Shown here: piece by piece, positions 44,523 through 57,167 of the stretch
Layout of the letters: each line of letters opens with the position of its first letter
Position numbering within the stretch: the stretch's first letter is position 1
Assembly (NCBI GenBank): GCA_037953625.1
Contig: CM075652.1
Location: 70,461,501 to 70,525,500 of the forward strand
Source of the DNA: Crotalaria pallida
Taxonomy: Eukaryota; Streptophyta; Magnoliopsida; Fabales; Fabaceae
Direction: 5' to 3'
Length of the DNA: 64,000 nt
Notes under the pieces: model-generated
The model's database searches: none
Told to the model about the DNA's origin: nothing
Seen by the model: only the letters and a program-made list of their open reading frames with translations
Program-made: the position numbers and the translations under genes

Positions 44523-45449
44523 TGTAACATCCTGAAAATTAATATTAAATATAATAACTTTAGATGTATATATAGTATATAATGGGTTAGGAATAGGATT
44601 AAATCGTAGAGGTTGTACAAGGGTCGTACGGTGATAGGAAGCATAGGCCGACCTAGTATGTAAGTATTGGACCTCGGACCGGTCCCGGCCGAGCTAAATG
44701 GGGTCAGACGCGGAACCTGTTGTCAAGATCGGATTAGCCGACCTCGGCGCACCTCACCTTATCATCCGAGAAGGAAGCTCGGACTAATGTTGTTCCTCTA
44801 TACCGAGCCGACGTGTCCTAGCTCCTCCGTGACAGCTCATGTTGAGCTGTTGGCCCATTGGGTTTCGTACCGTCCGTACTATGTACTATCATTCACTTTA
44901 TGTCACTATCATTGCTTTATGTCACTATCATTGCTTTATGTCCTTTTCAAGTCATTATTCATGGCTTCCTCTAGAAGCCAATGAATCCTATCCACATGTT
45001 TTGACTTCTCATGGAAGCCTCCAATGAGAGCCACACAAATGTTTCCCTCAAATGAATAAAAGAAAATCCAAATACACAACACCACATTTCTCACTCTCTT
45101 TCTCCTTCGTCTCTCTCTCATTAACTCTCTCATTTTCTCTCTCAAGCTCCAACACGCAACTCCCATACTCATTCTTCTCCGTCTTCCTCATTTCTCTTCC
45201 AAGTTCCAGCACCACAAACCTCACATATTCTCTTCTCACTCACGAGCATCTCTTCTTCTCCTCCACCAAGCTTTACCGGTTGGAGACCCTCCCTCCTTCT
45301 CTCCGTTCTCCTCCGTTTCGGACGTCCCTGGACAGTAGTGGCATCCGGTGTGCAGCAAGGAGGAAAGGATTCAAAGGTGTGAAGCTCACAAGGTCAAGGT
45401 CAAGGAAAGCCATTCTCAAACTCTCAACTCTTATCTCACACGGTTTGAG

Positions 45450-46879
45450 GTAAGGAGTGAGTGTTACCTCTACTTGAGTTTGGGTTTCTAGGGTGTTCAT
45501 AACGGGTACTAAGAGTGGGTGTTAGATTAGGGAATGGATATAGGTTAATGTTAGAAAGAAAAGGTAAAGAGGGTAAAAGGAACCAATGAAAATGAACTAG
45601 AAATTTGGATTTTAGGTGAAGAAGAAACATTATTTGCGGTTATATGTTATATTTTACATGATGGACTGGTTAAATGCTTTATTCATATTGTTGTTGTGGT
45701 ATAAGTGTTTATGAGCTTTGATATTCATTGTTTATGTCTGTGGCCGAGCTGAGAGAGGTTGAGAATAGGTATGAGAAAATGGTAAATATGGAAAGTAGGA
45801 GAAATAGAGTAATAAGTCAGGCAATGAGAAAGGTTAATGGAAAAAGGGAAATGGTTAAAAGGGTGAGCCGAGAGAGGCCGAGCTAAAGAGATGAATAACG
45901 GGGTGAGCCGAGAGAGGCCGAGCTAATGAATGGTTAAAAAGGTAAGAGGAATTAAAGAGAAATGGTTGTGTGATCGGGTCATAGCAGACATGTACTGGGT
46001 GCGTGCATTGATTGCGTCAGACGCATACTGGGTATGCGCAGCTGTAAGACGGGTACTGGGTACTCGCAGTTATGATTCACACAAGGTTCCGAGCACGGAA
46101 TCGGTGGGAGGTGTTCCTGGTCATAGCAGACGCGTACTGGGTGCGTGCATTGATCGCGTAAGACGCCGAGATGCGCCGCTGTAAGACGAGTACTGGGTGC
46201 TCGCAGTTATGGACACTCCTTACTCCATAGAATGATTGGCGGTAGTGCTCCTGGTCATAGAAGACGCGTACTGGGTGCGTGCATTGATCGCGTCAGACGC
46301 ATACTGGGTATGTGCACCTGTAAGACGGATACTGGGTACTCGCAGTTATGGACACTCCGATATCCGACCTTAAATGGTGTAAGACATGCACTGGGTGTAT
46401 GCATCCGAGAAGAGTAAAAGATTGTAAGCTTTGTAAAAGTGGAATAATGAGTAATGAATCCGAGATAGAGATGGTTTGCCGAGGTAAGAGAATAGTGGCC
46501 GAGAAACTGAGCGTAAGAATTAAGGAAAGGGTATAAGGGGAATTAATCGGATGAACCAAGGTATAACTAATAGGAAATGGATAAACTGGTTAATGATGTG
46601 AACCGAGCTAGATGAGATTGTATGATGTGAGCCGAGCAAGATGAAATTGTATGCATGTGAACCGAGCTAAATGAAATTGTATGCATGTGAATCAAGCTAA
46701 ATGAAATTGTATGTATGTGAATCGAGCTAAGTGATGATGTATGCATGTGATATATGGTTTGATTACATGTTAATCATATGCTAGTTGACTACTTGTGTTT
46801 GGCTTGGTAGTTCGGTATGTCATGTTAGAAACTGCTTATTTAAGTTCTCTGTAATGCTCACCTCCTTACCATTTTTCAG
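45450..46879 (+). other. Inferred leader intron in LTR family D
   Basis: Donor TTTGAG/GTAAGGAG and acceptor CCATTTTTCAG, 1430 bp. Equivalent sites bound 52758-54222 and 57957-59427 in the other two LTRs. No long ORF follows the acceptor. Confidence 0.5.
45975..46400. repeat. Tandem GTACTGGGT repeats inside the family D intron
   Basis: Units of the form (C)AGACGCGTACTGGGTGCG, then CATTGATCGCGTCAGACGC, then TACTCGCAGTTATG recur three to four times. Beyond them (46590-46740) a second array has units of about 30-35 bp around GTGAACCGAGCTAAATGAAA. Both arrays recur in the other family D LTRs (53285-54080 and 58490-59290). Confidence 0.8.
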
Positions 46880-47207
46880 GTACTGAGCCCGAGCAGACGC
46901 AGTCCCCGGCCGGGCAGGTTCACTCTCCCTCGCAGGGAGAGTAAGTCGTTAGTGTCGGACAGTCTAGATGGGTCTCGGCCAGTTGGCCGAGCTAAAACAC
47001 TATTTTGTATTTTTGGATTAATGAACTTGGTGTAACTATGTTTCTTAACTTTTATTTAATGATGTATGAAGTCTTCTGCTTATAACTCTGATGTTTTGTA
47101 TTAATGAAAGGAAATATTACTTTGGCAATTATCATTCGTTTTAAAAGAAAATTTTAAATCCTACTTTTCGGGTTTAAGGGTAATTATTATATAGGGTGTT
47201 ACATTTT

Positions 47208-47219
47208 TGGTATCAGAGC
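47208..47219 (+). other. Primer binding site, family D unit 1 (initiator tRNA-Met)
   Basis: TGGTATCAGAGC four bases after the LTR end. Confidence 0.85.
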
Positions 47220-47407
47220 AGTTTCTCCTCGGCCTATTGGAGTTGCAAAGGACTACAGTGGTTACTCACCAAGAGAGTGACAGATAAGTAAAGTCTAGAA
47301 GCCTAAGTTAGACAATAGAGCTTATAGAGATATATGTTGATATGTATATATATATGTTTACTTGATTATTCGGTGGTTAATTGGCTTTCTCTCCATGACC
47401 GAGCAGC

Positions 47408-50400
47408 ATGGCTGGGAGAAGAGCCGATAACGACCGAATTGCTGCCGTGCTGGAAACTTTGGTTCAACTGCAGCAGAACCAAGCGCAGGCTCAGCAGAAT
47501 CAGGCTGAGAACCTCGCTCAGAACATCGCTGTAGCCGCAGCAGCTGCAGCTGCAGCCCTTCAGCCTCAACCTCCGGCTCCGGTCGAGATCGACTGGATGA
47601 GTCCATTTCGGAAGAATGAACTACCTCGGTTTGAAGGGGGTTACAATCCTGATGGGGCTCAGAGATGGCTCCAGGACATTGAGAAGATTTTCCGATCTCT
47701 GCAACCGCCCTATGAGTATAGGGTGAGGTTAGCTGAATTTGTGCTGACAAGTGAAGCCGAGCACTGGTGGGAGCAGCAGAGCCGTGGACTGGAAGCGGCT
47801 AATGAAGTCATTACTTGGGATTTGTTCCGAGCTCGATTCCTCGGAAATTATTTTCCCGAGGATGTTAGGAGGGAGAAGGAGCTTGCCTTCCTCAAGCTGG
47901 AGCAGAGGAACTTGGGTGTCGGAGAGTATGCCGCTCAGTTCGAGGATTTGATCCGTTATTCTGGAAGCTACCGAGATGCTGATGAGCGTAACAAGTGCAT
48001 CAAGTTTGAGTCTGGTCTCCGTGATAATATTCGACTCGCTTTCGAATATCAGAACGTGGCCAATCTCTCGCAGTTGGTGAACATGGCTAGCACCTATGAG
48101 AAGGGGCTCAAAAGGAAAGCCGACGGAAAGCGGAGCAGGTGGCACAAAAAGCAGTGGGTCCAATCCGAGGAAAAGGAGTTGTTCAGAGATCTGCTCCTTA
48201 TGTGAATCCGAGCTCCAGAATGTCAACAGCTCCAAGGAGTGGTGGTCAGATGGTGGTTGTCCCTGGTCCCTATCCGATATGTCAACACTGTGGAAAGCAG
48301 CACAAGGGAGAATGCTGGAGTCTGGATCCGAGCAAAACAAGAGGATCCTGTTTTCGCTGTGGCAAGCCTGATCATTTTGCAGCTCGGTGTACCGAGAACA
48401 TTGTGAAAGAAGAGGTCAATGTGACCAAGGCTCATCAGACTGATGTTAACCGACCGATGCAGAGAGGCAAAGTTTTCACTATGGATGGTGAAGAAGTGAC
48501 TGATGCCGACGAGCTGATCCGAGGTACTTGTCAAGTAAACAGTATTCCATGTGCCGTGTTATTTGATTGTGGAGCCACACATTCTTTCGTTTCCCTTGAC
48601 TGTATGAAAAGATTAAAACTATCCCCAGTAGAAATGCCTTACAAATTATCCATTTCTACCCCAACCAATTCTTCTGTAATCACTTCCCAAATATGTCTAG
48701 AGTGTCCTATCCAAGTATTAGGCCGAGATTTTAAGTTCAACCTAATTTGTTTTCCCCTAACCAAACTGGATATCATCCTCGGCATGGACTGGATGTCTCA
48801 ACACCATGTCCTGCTCGACTGCCGAGAGAAAACCGTCATCTTTAGTGGCTCTTTTGTTGCAAAGTTAGAGGCAACAGAGGAACCGACCTTAAACCGAATT
48901 CCTGTAGTCGGAGAATTCGCAGAGGTTTTCTCGGACGAAATGCCTGGCTTACCGCCGAGAAGAGAAGTAGAGTTCAGTATAGACCTTATTCCGGGAACTG
49001 GCCCTATCTCAATTGCTCCGTACAGAATGGCACCTTCCGAGCTAGAAGAGCTTAAGAAACAACTGGAAGAACTTTTGGCCAAAAAGCTAATCCGACCAAG
49101 CGTGTCACCTTGGGGAGCTCCGATTTTGTTTGTTAAAAAGAAAGATGGTAGCCTCAGAATGTGCACCGATTATCGGAAGCTCAACGCGGCAACGGTGAAG
49201 AACAAATATCCCCTCCCTCGGATTGATGACTTGTTAGACCAACTCAAGGGAGCGTCGGTGTTCTCAAAGACAGACCTCCAATCAGGATACCACCAGATCC
49301 GTATCCGAGATGAAGATATTCCGAAGACAGCTTTCAGGACGAGATATGGGCATTTTGAGTATGTGGTTATGCCCTTCGGACTTACCAACGCTCCTGCCAT
49401 CTTCATGGACTACATGAATAGCTTCTTCCGACCTTACCTCGATTCGTTTGTGATAGTTTTCATCGACGACATCCTCATCTACTCTCGGAATCCGAGCGAA
49501 CACGAGCAGCACTTGAGAATGGTGTTGCAGGTTTTGAAGGATAAGGAACTCTACGCCAAGCTTTCTAAGTGCAGTTTTTGGCTCAAGGAGGTTCATTTCC
49601 TCGGACATGTGATATCCGAGCACGGTGTAGCACTTGATCCCTCCAAGGTGGAAGCGGTACTTAAGTGGGAGAGACCCAACTCGGTAACCGAGATCAGGAG
49701 TTTCCTCGGTCTTGCAGGGTACTACAGGAGGTTCATTGGAGGATTTTCTAAACTGGCTCTACCGTTGACTTCGTTAACCAGGAAGGATACACCTTACCAG
49801 TGGTCCGAAGTGTGCGAACAGAGCTTCCAAGAGCTAAAGAAAAGGTTGACGAGTTCGCCCGTGTTGATTTTGCCCGATATGACCAAAGCCTTTGACGTGT
49901 TCTGTGACGCTTCAAAACAAGGTCTCGGTTGTGTGCTGATGCAACAAGGAAAAGTGGTGGCTTACGCCTCTCGACAGCTCCGACCTCATGAACAGAATTA
50001 TCCCACACATGATCTCGAATAGGCAGTTGTGGTGTTCGCCCTTAAGATTTGGAGACACTACCTGTATGGCACAAAATTCGAGGTGTTCAGTGACCACAAG
50101 AGTCTCAGCTACCTGTTCGACCAGAAGGAGCTGAACATGAGGCAGCGCAGATGGGTGGAATTTTTGAAAGACTATGATTTCAACTTGCACTATCACCCTG
50201 GAAAAGCCAACGTGGTGGCCGACGCACTGAGCAGGAAGATTCTTCATTTGAGTAACATGATGGTACGAGAGATGCAGCTGATGCAGGAGTTTAGCGATCT
50301 TAACCTCGGCATACAGAAGAAGGAAAATAGTGTTGTGCTGGAGATGCTACAAGTAACAAATGAGTTTGTGGGATTTATCAAGGAAAGACAGGCTGCCGAC

Positions 50401-51798
50401 CTAGAACTCCAGAAGCTACTAGAAAGAGCAGGAGACAAGGATGAACCCGACTTCACTAAAGGACCCGATGGCCTCGTACGATTTCGGGGCCGAGTTTGCA
50501 TTCCTATGGATTTTGAAGTCCGAAGAGAATTAATAGAAGAAGCCCGCAGGACAAAGATGAGTCTTCACCCAGGAGCCACAAAGATGTACCAGGATCTGAA
50601 GAGGTTATTTTGGTGGCTGAAGTTGAAGACCGATGTGGCAGATTATGTGTCTCGGTGTTTGACATGCCAGAAAGCCAAGATCGAGCATCAGAAACCAGGA
50701 GGATTACTCAAATCCTTGGAGATTCCGCAATGGAAGTGGGACATCATTTCGATGGATTTTGTGTCGGGTCTACCAAGAACGAGATCAGGGCAGGAAGCCA
50801 TTTGGGTTGTGGTGGACCAACTTACAAAGTGTGCTCACTTCCTGCCGATCAACATGAAGTACAGCCTAGAGAAGCTGACGCAATTGTACATAAAGGACAT
50901 TGTTCGGCTTCACGGTGTTCCGAGTAGCATAGTGTCGGACCGTGATCCTCGCTTCTTATCTCGATTCTGGCAGAGTTTGCAAAAAGCCATGGGTACAAAG
51001 TTGAGGTTTAGCACAGCTTATCATCCTCAAACCGATGGACAATCCGAGTTCACCATTCAGACTCTTGAGGACTTGCTGAGGACATATGTGCTCGAACAGT
51101 CGGAAAGTTGGGAAGCACATCTGCCCTTGGTTGAATTTACCTACAACAACAGCTTCCATCCAAGCATTGGGATGGCTCCTTTCGAAGCATTGTATGGTCG
51201 GAAATGTCGGACGCCGTTATGTTGGTTCCAGATAGGAGAAAACTTGTTGATTGGTCCTGACATTGTGCATGAGACAACCGAGAAGATCCGAATGATACAA
51301 GGAAAGATGAAAGCAGCACAAGACCGACAGAAGAGCTATGCCAACACGAGAAGGAAACCCTTGAACTTCATTGGGGGAGATCATGTATTCCTTTGGGTAT
51401 CCCCTGTAGCGGGTATCGGCCGAGCTATCAAATCAAAGAAGTTGACCCCTAGGTTTGTCGGACCGTACCAGATATCGGAGAAGGTCGGACCAGTAGCTTA
51501 CAGAATTGCTCTGCCTCCGCACTTGTCTAAACTCCATGATGTATTTCACGTCTCACAACTTAGGAGGTACATTCATGACCCCTCACATGTGATAGCAGTG
51601 GGCGAGCTGCCGCTAAAAGACAACCTGACCTTCGAAGTCCTTCCAGTCCGAGTTGAGGACAAACAAGTCAAACGGCTCAAAGGGAAGGAAATCTCCTTGG
51701 TCAAGATCGTCTGGAATCGGAATGATGTGGAGGAAGCTACTTGGGAACTCGAGGAGAAGATGAAGCAGTCATATCCGCAACTGTTCAATGCCGGCTAA
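47408..51798 (+). pseudogene. Gag-pol polyprotein, Tekay family D unit 1, two lesions
   Basis: The gag frame starts at 47408 (MAGRRADNDRI), with an Ala/Gln-rich N-terminus and a gag core (FEGGYNPDGAQRWLQDIEK, FLGNYFPEDVRREKE). A one-base deletion near 48133 shifts the frame, shown by comparison with unit 2, which has an extra C there. Then come the knuckle CFRCGKPDHFAARC, protease LFDCGATHSF, reverse transcriptase with FIDDILIYS, RNase H (FCDASKQGLG) broken by a TAG at 50020-50022, integrase (MDFVSGLPRT, VSDRDPRF, TDGQSEFT) and a chromodomain-like C-terminus (IVWNRNDVEEATWELEEKM). A polypurine tract follows at 51818. All domains are otherwise present. Confidence 0.9.
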
Positions 51799-51817
51799 AT
51801 TTCGAGGACGAAATTCC

Positions 51818-51834
51818 TGTAAGTGGGAGAGGAA
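51818..51834 (+). other. Polypurine tract, family D unit 1
   Basis: GTAAGTGGGAGAGGAA directly before the LTR, preceded by CGAGGACGAAATTCC, the same arrangement as in family A. Confidence 0.85.
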
Positions 51835-54513
51835 TGTAACATCCTGAAAATTAATATTAAATATAATAACTTTAGATGTATATATATATATAGTATATAA
51901 TGAGTTAGGAATAGGATTAAATCGTAGATGTTGTACAAGGGTCGTAAGGTGATAGGAAGCATAGGCCAACCTAGTATGTAAGTATTGGACCTCGGACCGG
52001 TCCCGGCCGAGCTAAATGGGGTCAGACGCGGAACCTGTTGTCAAGATCGGATTAGCCGACCTCGGCGCACCTCACCTTATCATCCGACAAGGAAGCTCGG
52101 ACTAATGTTGTTCCTCTATACCGAGCCGACGTGTCCTAGCTCCTCCGTGATAGCTCATGTTGAGCTGTTGGCCCATTGGGTTTCGTACCGTCCGTACTAT
52201 GTACTATCATTCACTTTATGTCACTATCATTGCTTTATGTCACTATCATTGCTTTATGTCCTTTTCAAGTCACTATTCATGGCTTCCTCTAGAAGCCAAT
52301 GAATCTTATCCACATGTTTTGACTTCTCATGGAAGCCTCCAATGAGAGCCACACAAGTGTTTCCCTCAAATGAATAAAATAAAATCCAAATACACAACAC
52401 CACATTTCTCACTCTCTTTCTCCTTCGTCTCTCTCTCATTTTCTCTCTCAAGCTCCAACACACACAACTCCCATACTCATTCTTCTCCGTCTTCCTCATT
52501 TCTCTTCCAAGTTCCAGCACCACAAACCTCACATATTCTCTTCTCACTCACGAGCATCTCTTCTTCTCCTCCACCAAGCTTTACCGGTTGGAGACCCTCC
52601 CTCCTTCTCTCTGTTCTCCTCCGTTTCGGACGTCCCTAGACAGTCGTGGCATCCGGTGTGCAGCAAGGAGGAAAGGATTCAAAGGTGTGAAGCTCACAAG
52701 GTCAAGGTCAAGGAAAGCCATTCTCAAACTCTCAACTCTTATCTCACACGGTTTGAGGTAAGGAGTGAGTGTTACCTCTACATGAGTTTGGGTTTCTAGG
52801 GTGTTCATAACGGGTACTAAGAGTGGGTGTTAGATTAGGGAATGAATATAGGTTAATGTTAGAAAGAAAAGGTAAAGAGGGTAAAAGGAACTAATGAATG
52901 AACTATAAATATGGATTTTAGGTGAAGAAGAAACATTATTTGCGGTTATATGTTATATTTTACATGATGGATTGGTTAAATGCTTTATTCATATTGTTGT
53001 TGTGGTATAAGTGTTTATGAGCTTTGATATTCATTGTTTATGTCTGTGGCCGAGCTGAGAGAGGTTGAGAATGGGTATGAGAAAATGGTAAATATGGAAA
53101 GTAGGAGAAATAGAGTAATAAGTCAGGCAATGAGAAAGGTTAATGGAAAAAGGGAAATGGTTAAAAGGGTGAGCCGAGAGAGGCCGAGCTAAAGAGATGA
53201 ATAACGGGGTGAGCCGAGAGAGGCCGAGCTAATGAATGGTTAAAAAGGTAAGAGGAATTAAAGAGAAATGGTTGTGTGATCGGGTCATAGCAGACGCGTA
53301 CTGGGTGCGTGCATTGATCGCGTCAGACGCATACTGGGTATGCGCAGCTGTAAGACGGGTACTGGGTACTTGCAGTTATGATTCACACAAGGTTCTGAGC
53401 ACGGAATCGGTGGGAGGTGTTCCTGGTCATAGCAGACGCGTACTGGGTGCGTGCATTGATCGCGTAAGACGCCGAGATGCGCCGCTGTAAGACGAGTACT
53501 AGGTGCTCGCAGTTATGGACACTCCTTACTCCATAGAATGATCGGCGGTAGTGCTCCTGGTCATAGAAGACGCGTACTGGGTGCGTGCATTGATCGCGTC
53601 AGACGCATACTGGGTATGTGCACCTGTAAGACGGGTGCTGGGTACTCGCAGTTATGGACACTCCGATATCCGACCTTAAATGGTGTAAGACATGCACTGG
53701 GTGTATGCATCCAAGAATAGTAAAAGATTGTAAGCTATGTAAAAGTGGAATAATGAGTAATGAATCCGAGATAGAGATGGTTTGCCGAGGTAAGAGAATA
53801 GTGGCCGAGAACGGAGTGTAAGAATTAAGGAAAGGGTATAAGGGGAATTAATCGGATGAACCGAGGTATAACTAATAGGTAATGAATAAACTGGTTAATG
53901 AGATTGTATGATGTGAGCTGAGCTAAATGAGATTGTAGGATGTGAGCCGAGCTAGATGAAATTGTATGATGTGAGCCGAGCTAAATGAGATTGTAGGATG
54001 TGAGCCGAGCTAGATGAAATTGTATGCATGTGAACCGAGCTAAATGAGATTGTATGTATGTGAACCGAGCTAAGTGATGATGTATGCATGTGATATATGG
54101 TTTGATTACATGTTATTTATATGCTAATTGACTACTTGTGGTTGGCTTGGTAGTTCGGTATGTCATGTTAGAAACTGCTTATTTAAGTTCTGTGTAATGC
54201 TCACCTCCTTACCATTTTTCAGGTACTGAGCCCGAGCAGACGTAGCCCCCGGCCGAGCAGGTTCACTCTCCCTCACAGGGAGAGTAAGTCATTTAGAGTC
54301 GGATAATGGGTTGGGTCTCGGCCAGTTGGGCCGAGCTAAAACATTTCTTTTGTATTTCTGGCTTACCGAACTAGATGTACTTAAATTTATGCTTTCTGCT
54401 CTTGATGTATTAAAGTCTTCCGCTTTATAACTCTGATGTTTTTGTATTAATGAAAAGAAATTTTAAATCCTAATTTTCGGGTTTTAAGAGTAATTATTAT
54501 ATAGGGTGTTACA
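51835..54513 (+). repeat. Middle LTR, family D (apparently recombinant)
   Basis: 2679 bp with the same ends. Up to at least ~52620 it shares the left LTR's features, such as the duplicated CACTATCATTGCTTTATGT. After ~53750 it shares the solo LTR's (GTCATTTAGAGTCGG, GGCTTACCGAACT, extra GAGATTGTA repeats). Inferred intron 52758-54222. Confidence 0.85.
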
Positions 54514-54517
54514 TTTT

Positions 54518-54529
54518 TGGTATCAGAGC
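54518..54529 (+). other. Primer binding site, family D unit 2
   Basis: TGGTATCAGAGC four bases after the middle LTR. Confidence 0.85.
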
Positions 54530-54651
54530 AGTTTCTCCTCGGCCTATTGGAGTTACAAAGGACTCCAGTGGTTACTCACCAAGAGAGTGACAAATAAGTA
54601 AAGTCTAGAGGTCTAAGTTAGACAATAGAGCTTATAGAAGTATATGTTGAT

Positions 54652-54676
54652 ATATATATATATATATATATATATT
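54652..54676. repeat. (AT)n microsatellite
   Basis: AT dinucleotide run between the primer binding site and gag of unit 2. Confidence 0.85.
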
Positions 54677-54721
54677 TACTTTTTCGGTGGTTAATTGGCT
54701 TTCTCTCCATGACCGAGCAGC

Positions 54722-56835
54722 ATGGCTGGGAGAAGAGCCGATAACGACCGAATTGCTGTCGTGTTGGAAACTTTGGTTCAACTGCAGCTGAACCAAGCAC
54801 AGGCTCAGCAGAATCAAGCTGAGAACCTCGCTCAGAACATCGCCGCAGTCGCAGCAGCTGCAGCTGCAGCCCTTCAGCCTCAACCTCCGGCTCCAGTCGA
54901 GATCGACTGGATGAGCCGATTTAGAAAGAACGAACCACCTCGGTTTGAAGGGGGTTATAATCCAGATGGAGCTCAGAGATGGCTCCAGGACGTTGAGAAG
55001 ATTTTTCGATCTCTGCAACCGCCCTATGAGTACAGGGTGAGGTTGGCTGAGTTTGTGCTGGCTAGTGAAGCCGAGCACTGGTGGGAGCAGCAGAGCCGTG
55101 GACTGGAAGTGGCTAATGAAGCCGTTACTTGGGATTTGCTCCGAGCTCAATTCCTCGGAAAGTACTTTCCCGAGGATGTTAGGAGGGAGAAGGAGCTCAC
55201 TTTTCTCAAGCTGGAACAGAGGAACTTGAGTGTCGGAGAGTATGCCGCTCAGTTTGAGGATTTGATCCGTTTTTCTGGAAGCTACCGGGATGCTGATGAA
55301 CGTACCAAGTGCATCAAGTTTGAGTCTGGTCTCCGTGATGATATTTTGCTTGCTTTCGAATATCAGAATGTGGCTAATCTCTCGCAGCTGGTAAACATGG
55401 CTAGCACCTATGAGAAGGGGCTCAAGAGGAAAGCCGACGGAAAGCGGAGCAGGTCGGCACAGAAAGCAGTGGGTCCGATCAGGGGAAAAGGAGTTGTTCA
55501 GAGATCTGCTCCCTATGTGAATCCGAGCTCAAGAGTGTCAACGACTCCGAGGAGCGGTGGTCAGATGGTGGTTGTTCTTGGCCCCTATCCGATATGCCAA
55601 CACTGCGGAAGGCAGCACAGGGGAGAATGTTGGAGTCTGGACCCGAGCAGAGCAAGAGGATCCTGTTTTCGCTGTGGCAAGCCTGGTCATTTTGCAGCTC
55701 GGTGTACTGAGAACATTGTGAAAGAAGAGGTCAATGTGACCAAGGCTCATCAGACTGGTGTTAACTGACCGATGCAGAGAGGCAAAGTTTACACTATGGA
55801 TGGTGAAGAAGTGACCGATGCTGACGAGCTAATCCGAGGTACTTGTCGAGTAGACAGCATTACGTGTGCTGTGTTATTTGATTGTGGAGCCACACATTCT
55901 TTCATTTCCCTTGACTGTATGAACAGACTAAAACTATCCCCAGTAGAAATGCCTTACAAATTATCCATTTCTACCCCAACCAATTCTTCTGTAATCACTT
56001 CCCAAATGTGTCTAGAGTGTCCTATCCAAGTATTAGGCCGAGAGTTTAAGGTCAATTTGATTTGCTTGCCCCTAACCAAACTAGATATTATCCTCGGCAT
56101 GGACTGGGTTTCCCAACACCATGTCCTGCTCGACTGCCGAGAGAAAACTGTCATCTTTAGTGGCCCTTCCGTTGCAAAGTTAGAGGCAACAGAGGAACCG
56201 ACCTTAGACCGAATTCCTGTAGTCGGAGAATTTCCAGAGGTTTTCTCGGATGAGATACCTGGCTTACCGCCGAGAAGAGAAGTAGAGTTCAGTATAGACC
56301 TTCTTCCGGGAACTGGCCCGATTTCAATTGCTCCGTACAGAATGGCACCTCCCGAGCTAGAAGAGCTTAAGAAACAACTGGAAGAACTTTTGGCCAAAAA
56401 GCTAATCCGACCAAGCGTATCACCTTGGGGAGCTCCGATTTTATTCATTAAAAAGAAAGATGGTAGCCTCAGAATGTGCACTGATTATAGAAAGCTCAAC
56501 GCGGTAACGGTGAAGAACAAATATCCCCTACCTCGGATTGACGACTTGTTAGACCAACTTAAGGGAGCGTCGGTATTCTCAAAGATAGACCTCCGATCAA
56601 GATATCACCAGATCCGTATCCGAGATGAAGATATTCCGAAGACAGCTTTCAGGACGAGATATGGGCATTTTGAGTATGTGGTTATGCCCTTCGGACTTAC
56701 CAACACCCCTGCTATCTTCATGGACTACATGAATAGGATCTTCCGACCTTACCTGGATTCGTTTGTGATAGTTTTCATCGACGACATCCTCATCTACTCT
56801 CGGAGTCCGATCGAACACGAGCAGCACTTGAGAAT
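54722..56835 (+). pseudogene. Gag-pol polyprotein, family D unit 2, truncated in RT
   Basis: The same gag, knuckle and protease order as unit 1, in one uninterrupted frame except for a TGA at 55766-55768 where unit 1 has CGA (a C-to-T change at a CpG, as methylated plant DNA commonly suffers). Gag spans about residues 1-250, the knuckle is CFRCGKPGHFAARC, the protease has LFDCGATHSFIS, and reverse transcriptase reaches FIDDILIYSRSP. Homology to unit 1 stops at 56835 in the middle of RT; RNase H, integrase and chromodomain are gone. It otherwise looks less damaged than unit 1. Confidence 0.9.
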
Positions 56836-57052
56836 ACGTTATAGCCAGGAACATGACCTGTTTCTCATAAATAGGTAAAACCCCTATCTCTTATCCATTG
56901 GCTTCTATCAAGCTAATGGGCCTTCAGAAACAATCCCCTTATTATCTAAATATGATTTAGCCCATTAACATTTAATTAATTATTTACTAAACACAATTCA
57001 ATATATGTCACATGCACATCACATGAGACATACTAAGATATAAAAAATCTTA
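56836..57052 (-). mobile_element. Unclassified LTR-like fragment
   Basis: It lies between the family D break and the copia gag. Its minus-strand start (TGTAAGATTTTTTATATC) and content resemble the beginning of a copia-type LTR, truncated at 56836. No internal region and no second end are present. The identity is tentative. Confidence 0.4.
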
Positions 57053-57091
57053 CATTATGTTTCCTGATTTGCTTCGGCACAGTTGGCATAG
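57053..57091 (-). pseudogene. Copia gag end, displaced fragment
   Basis: The minus strand encodes ANCAEANQET, which continues the nucleocapsid frame broken at 59724 by the solo LTR. It stops at the LTR-like fragment at 57052. Confidence 0.7.
57087..57091. repeat. Target-site duplication of solo LTR D (left, CATAG)
   Basis: CATAG here and at 59719-59723. Confidence 0.9.
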
Positions 57092-57130
57092 TGTAACATC
57101 CTGGAAATTAATATTTAATAATATAACTTC

Positions 57131-57167
<37 letters not shown>

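Larger units (their letters stand above)
44523..47203 (+). repeat. Left LTR, family D
   Basis: 2681 bp, TGTAACATCCTG...GGGTGTTACA. It contains a leader with CT-rich tracts, an inferred intron (45450-46879) and tandem TACTGGGT-type repeats. Confidence 0.9.
44523..56835 (+). mobile_element. Tekay-type chromovirus complex, family D (LTR-pol-LTR-pol)
   Basis: LTR 44523-47203, internal region 47204-51834, LTR 51835-54513, then a second internal region 54514-56835 cut off within reverse transcriptase. Both internal regions start with the same primer site. The left flank is CATAA, and no right LTR remains for the second unit. The middle LTR resembles the left LTR in its first half and the separate solo LTR at 57092 in its second half, suggesting recombination between two elements. 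The left LTR is inserted in the family B LTR. Confidence 0.85.

Noticed and set aside
45052..45453. 133-codon Ser/Leu-rich plus-strand ORF in LTR family D
   Set aside because: It arises from CT-rich leader DNA; the frame and length change between the three LTR copies, so it is not conserved as protein.
45930..46417. ORFs with repeated VLGACIDRVRR-like peptides in the family D LTR
   Set aside because: They are translations of the tandem TACTGGGT repeats within the inferred intron; the repeat structure explains them.
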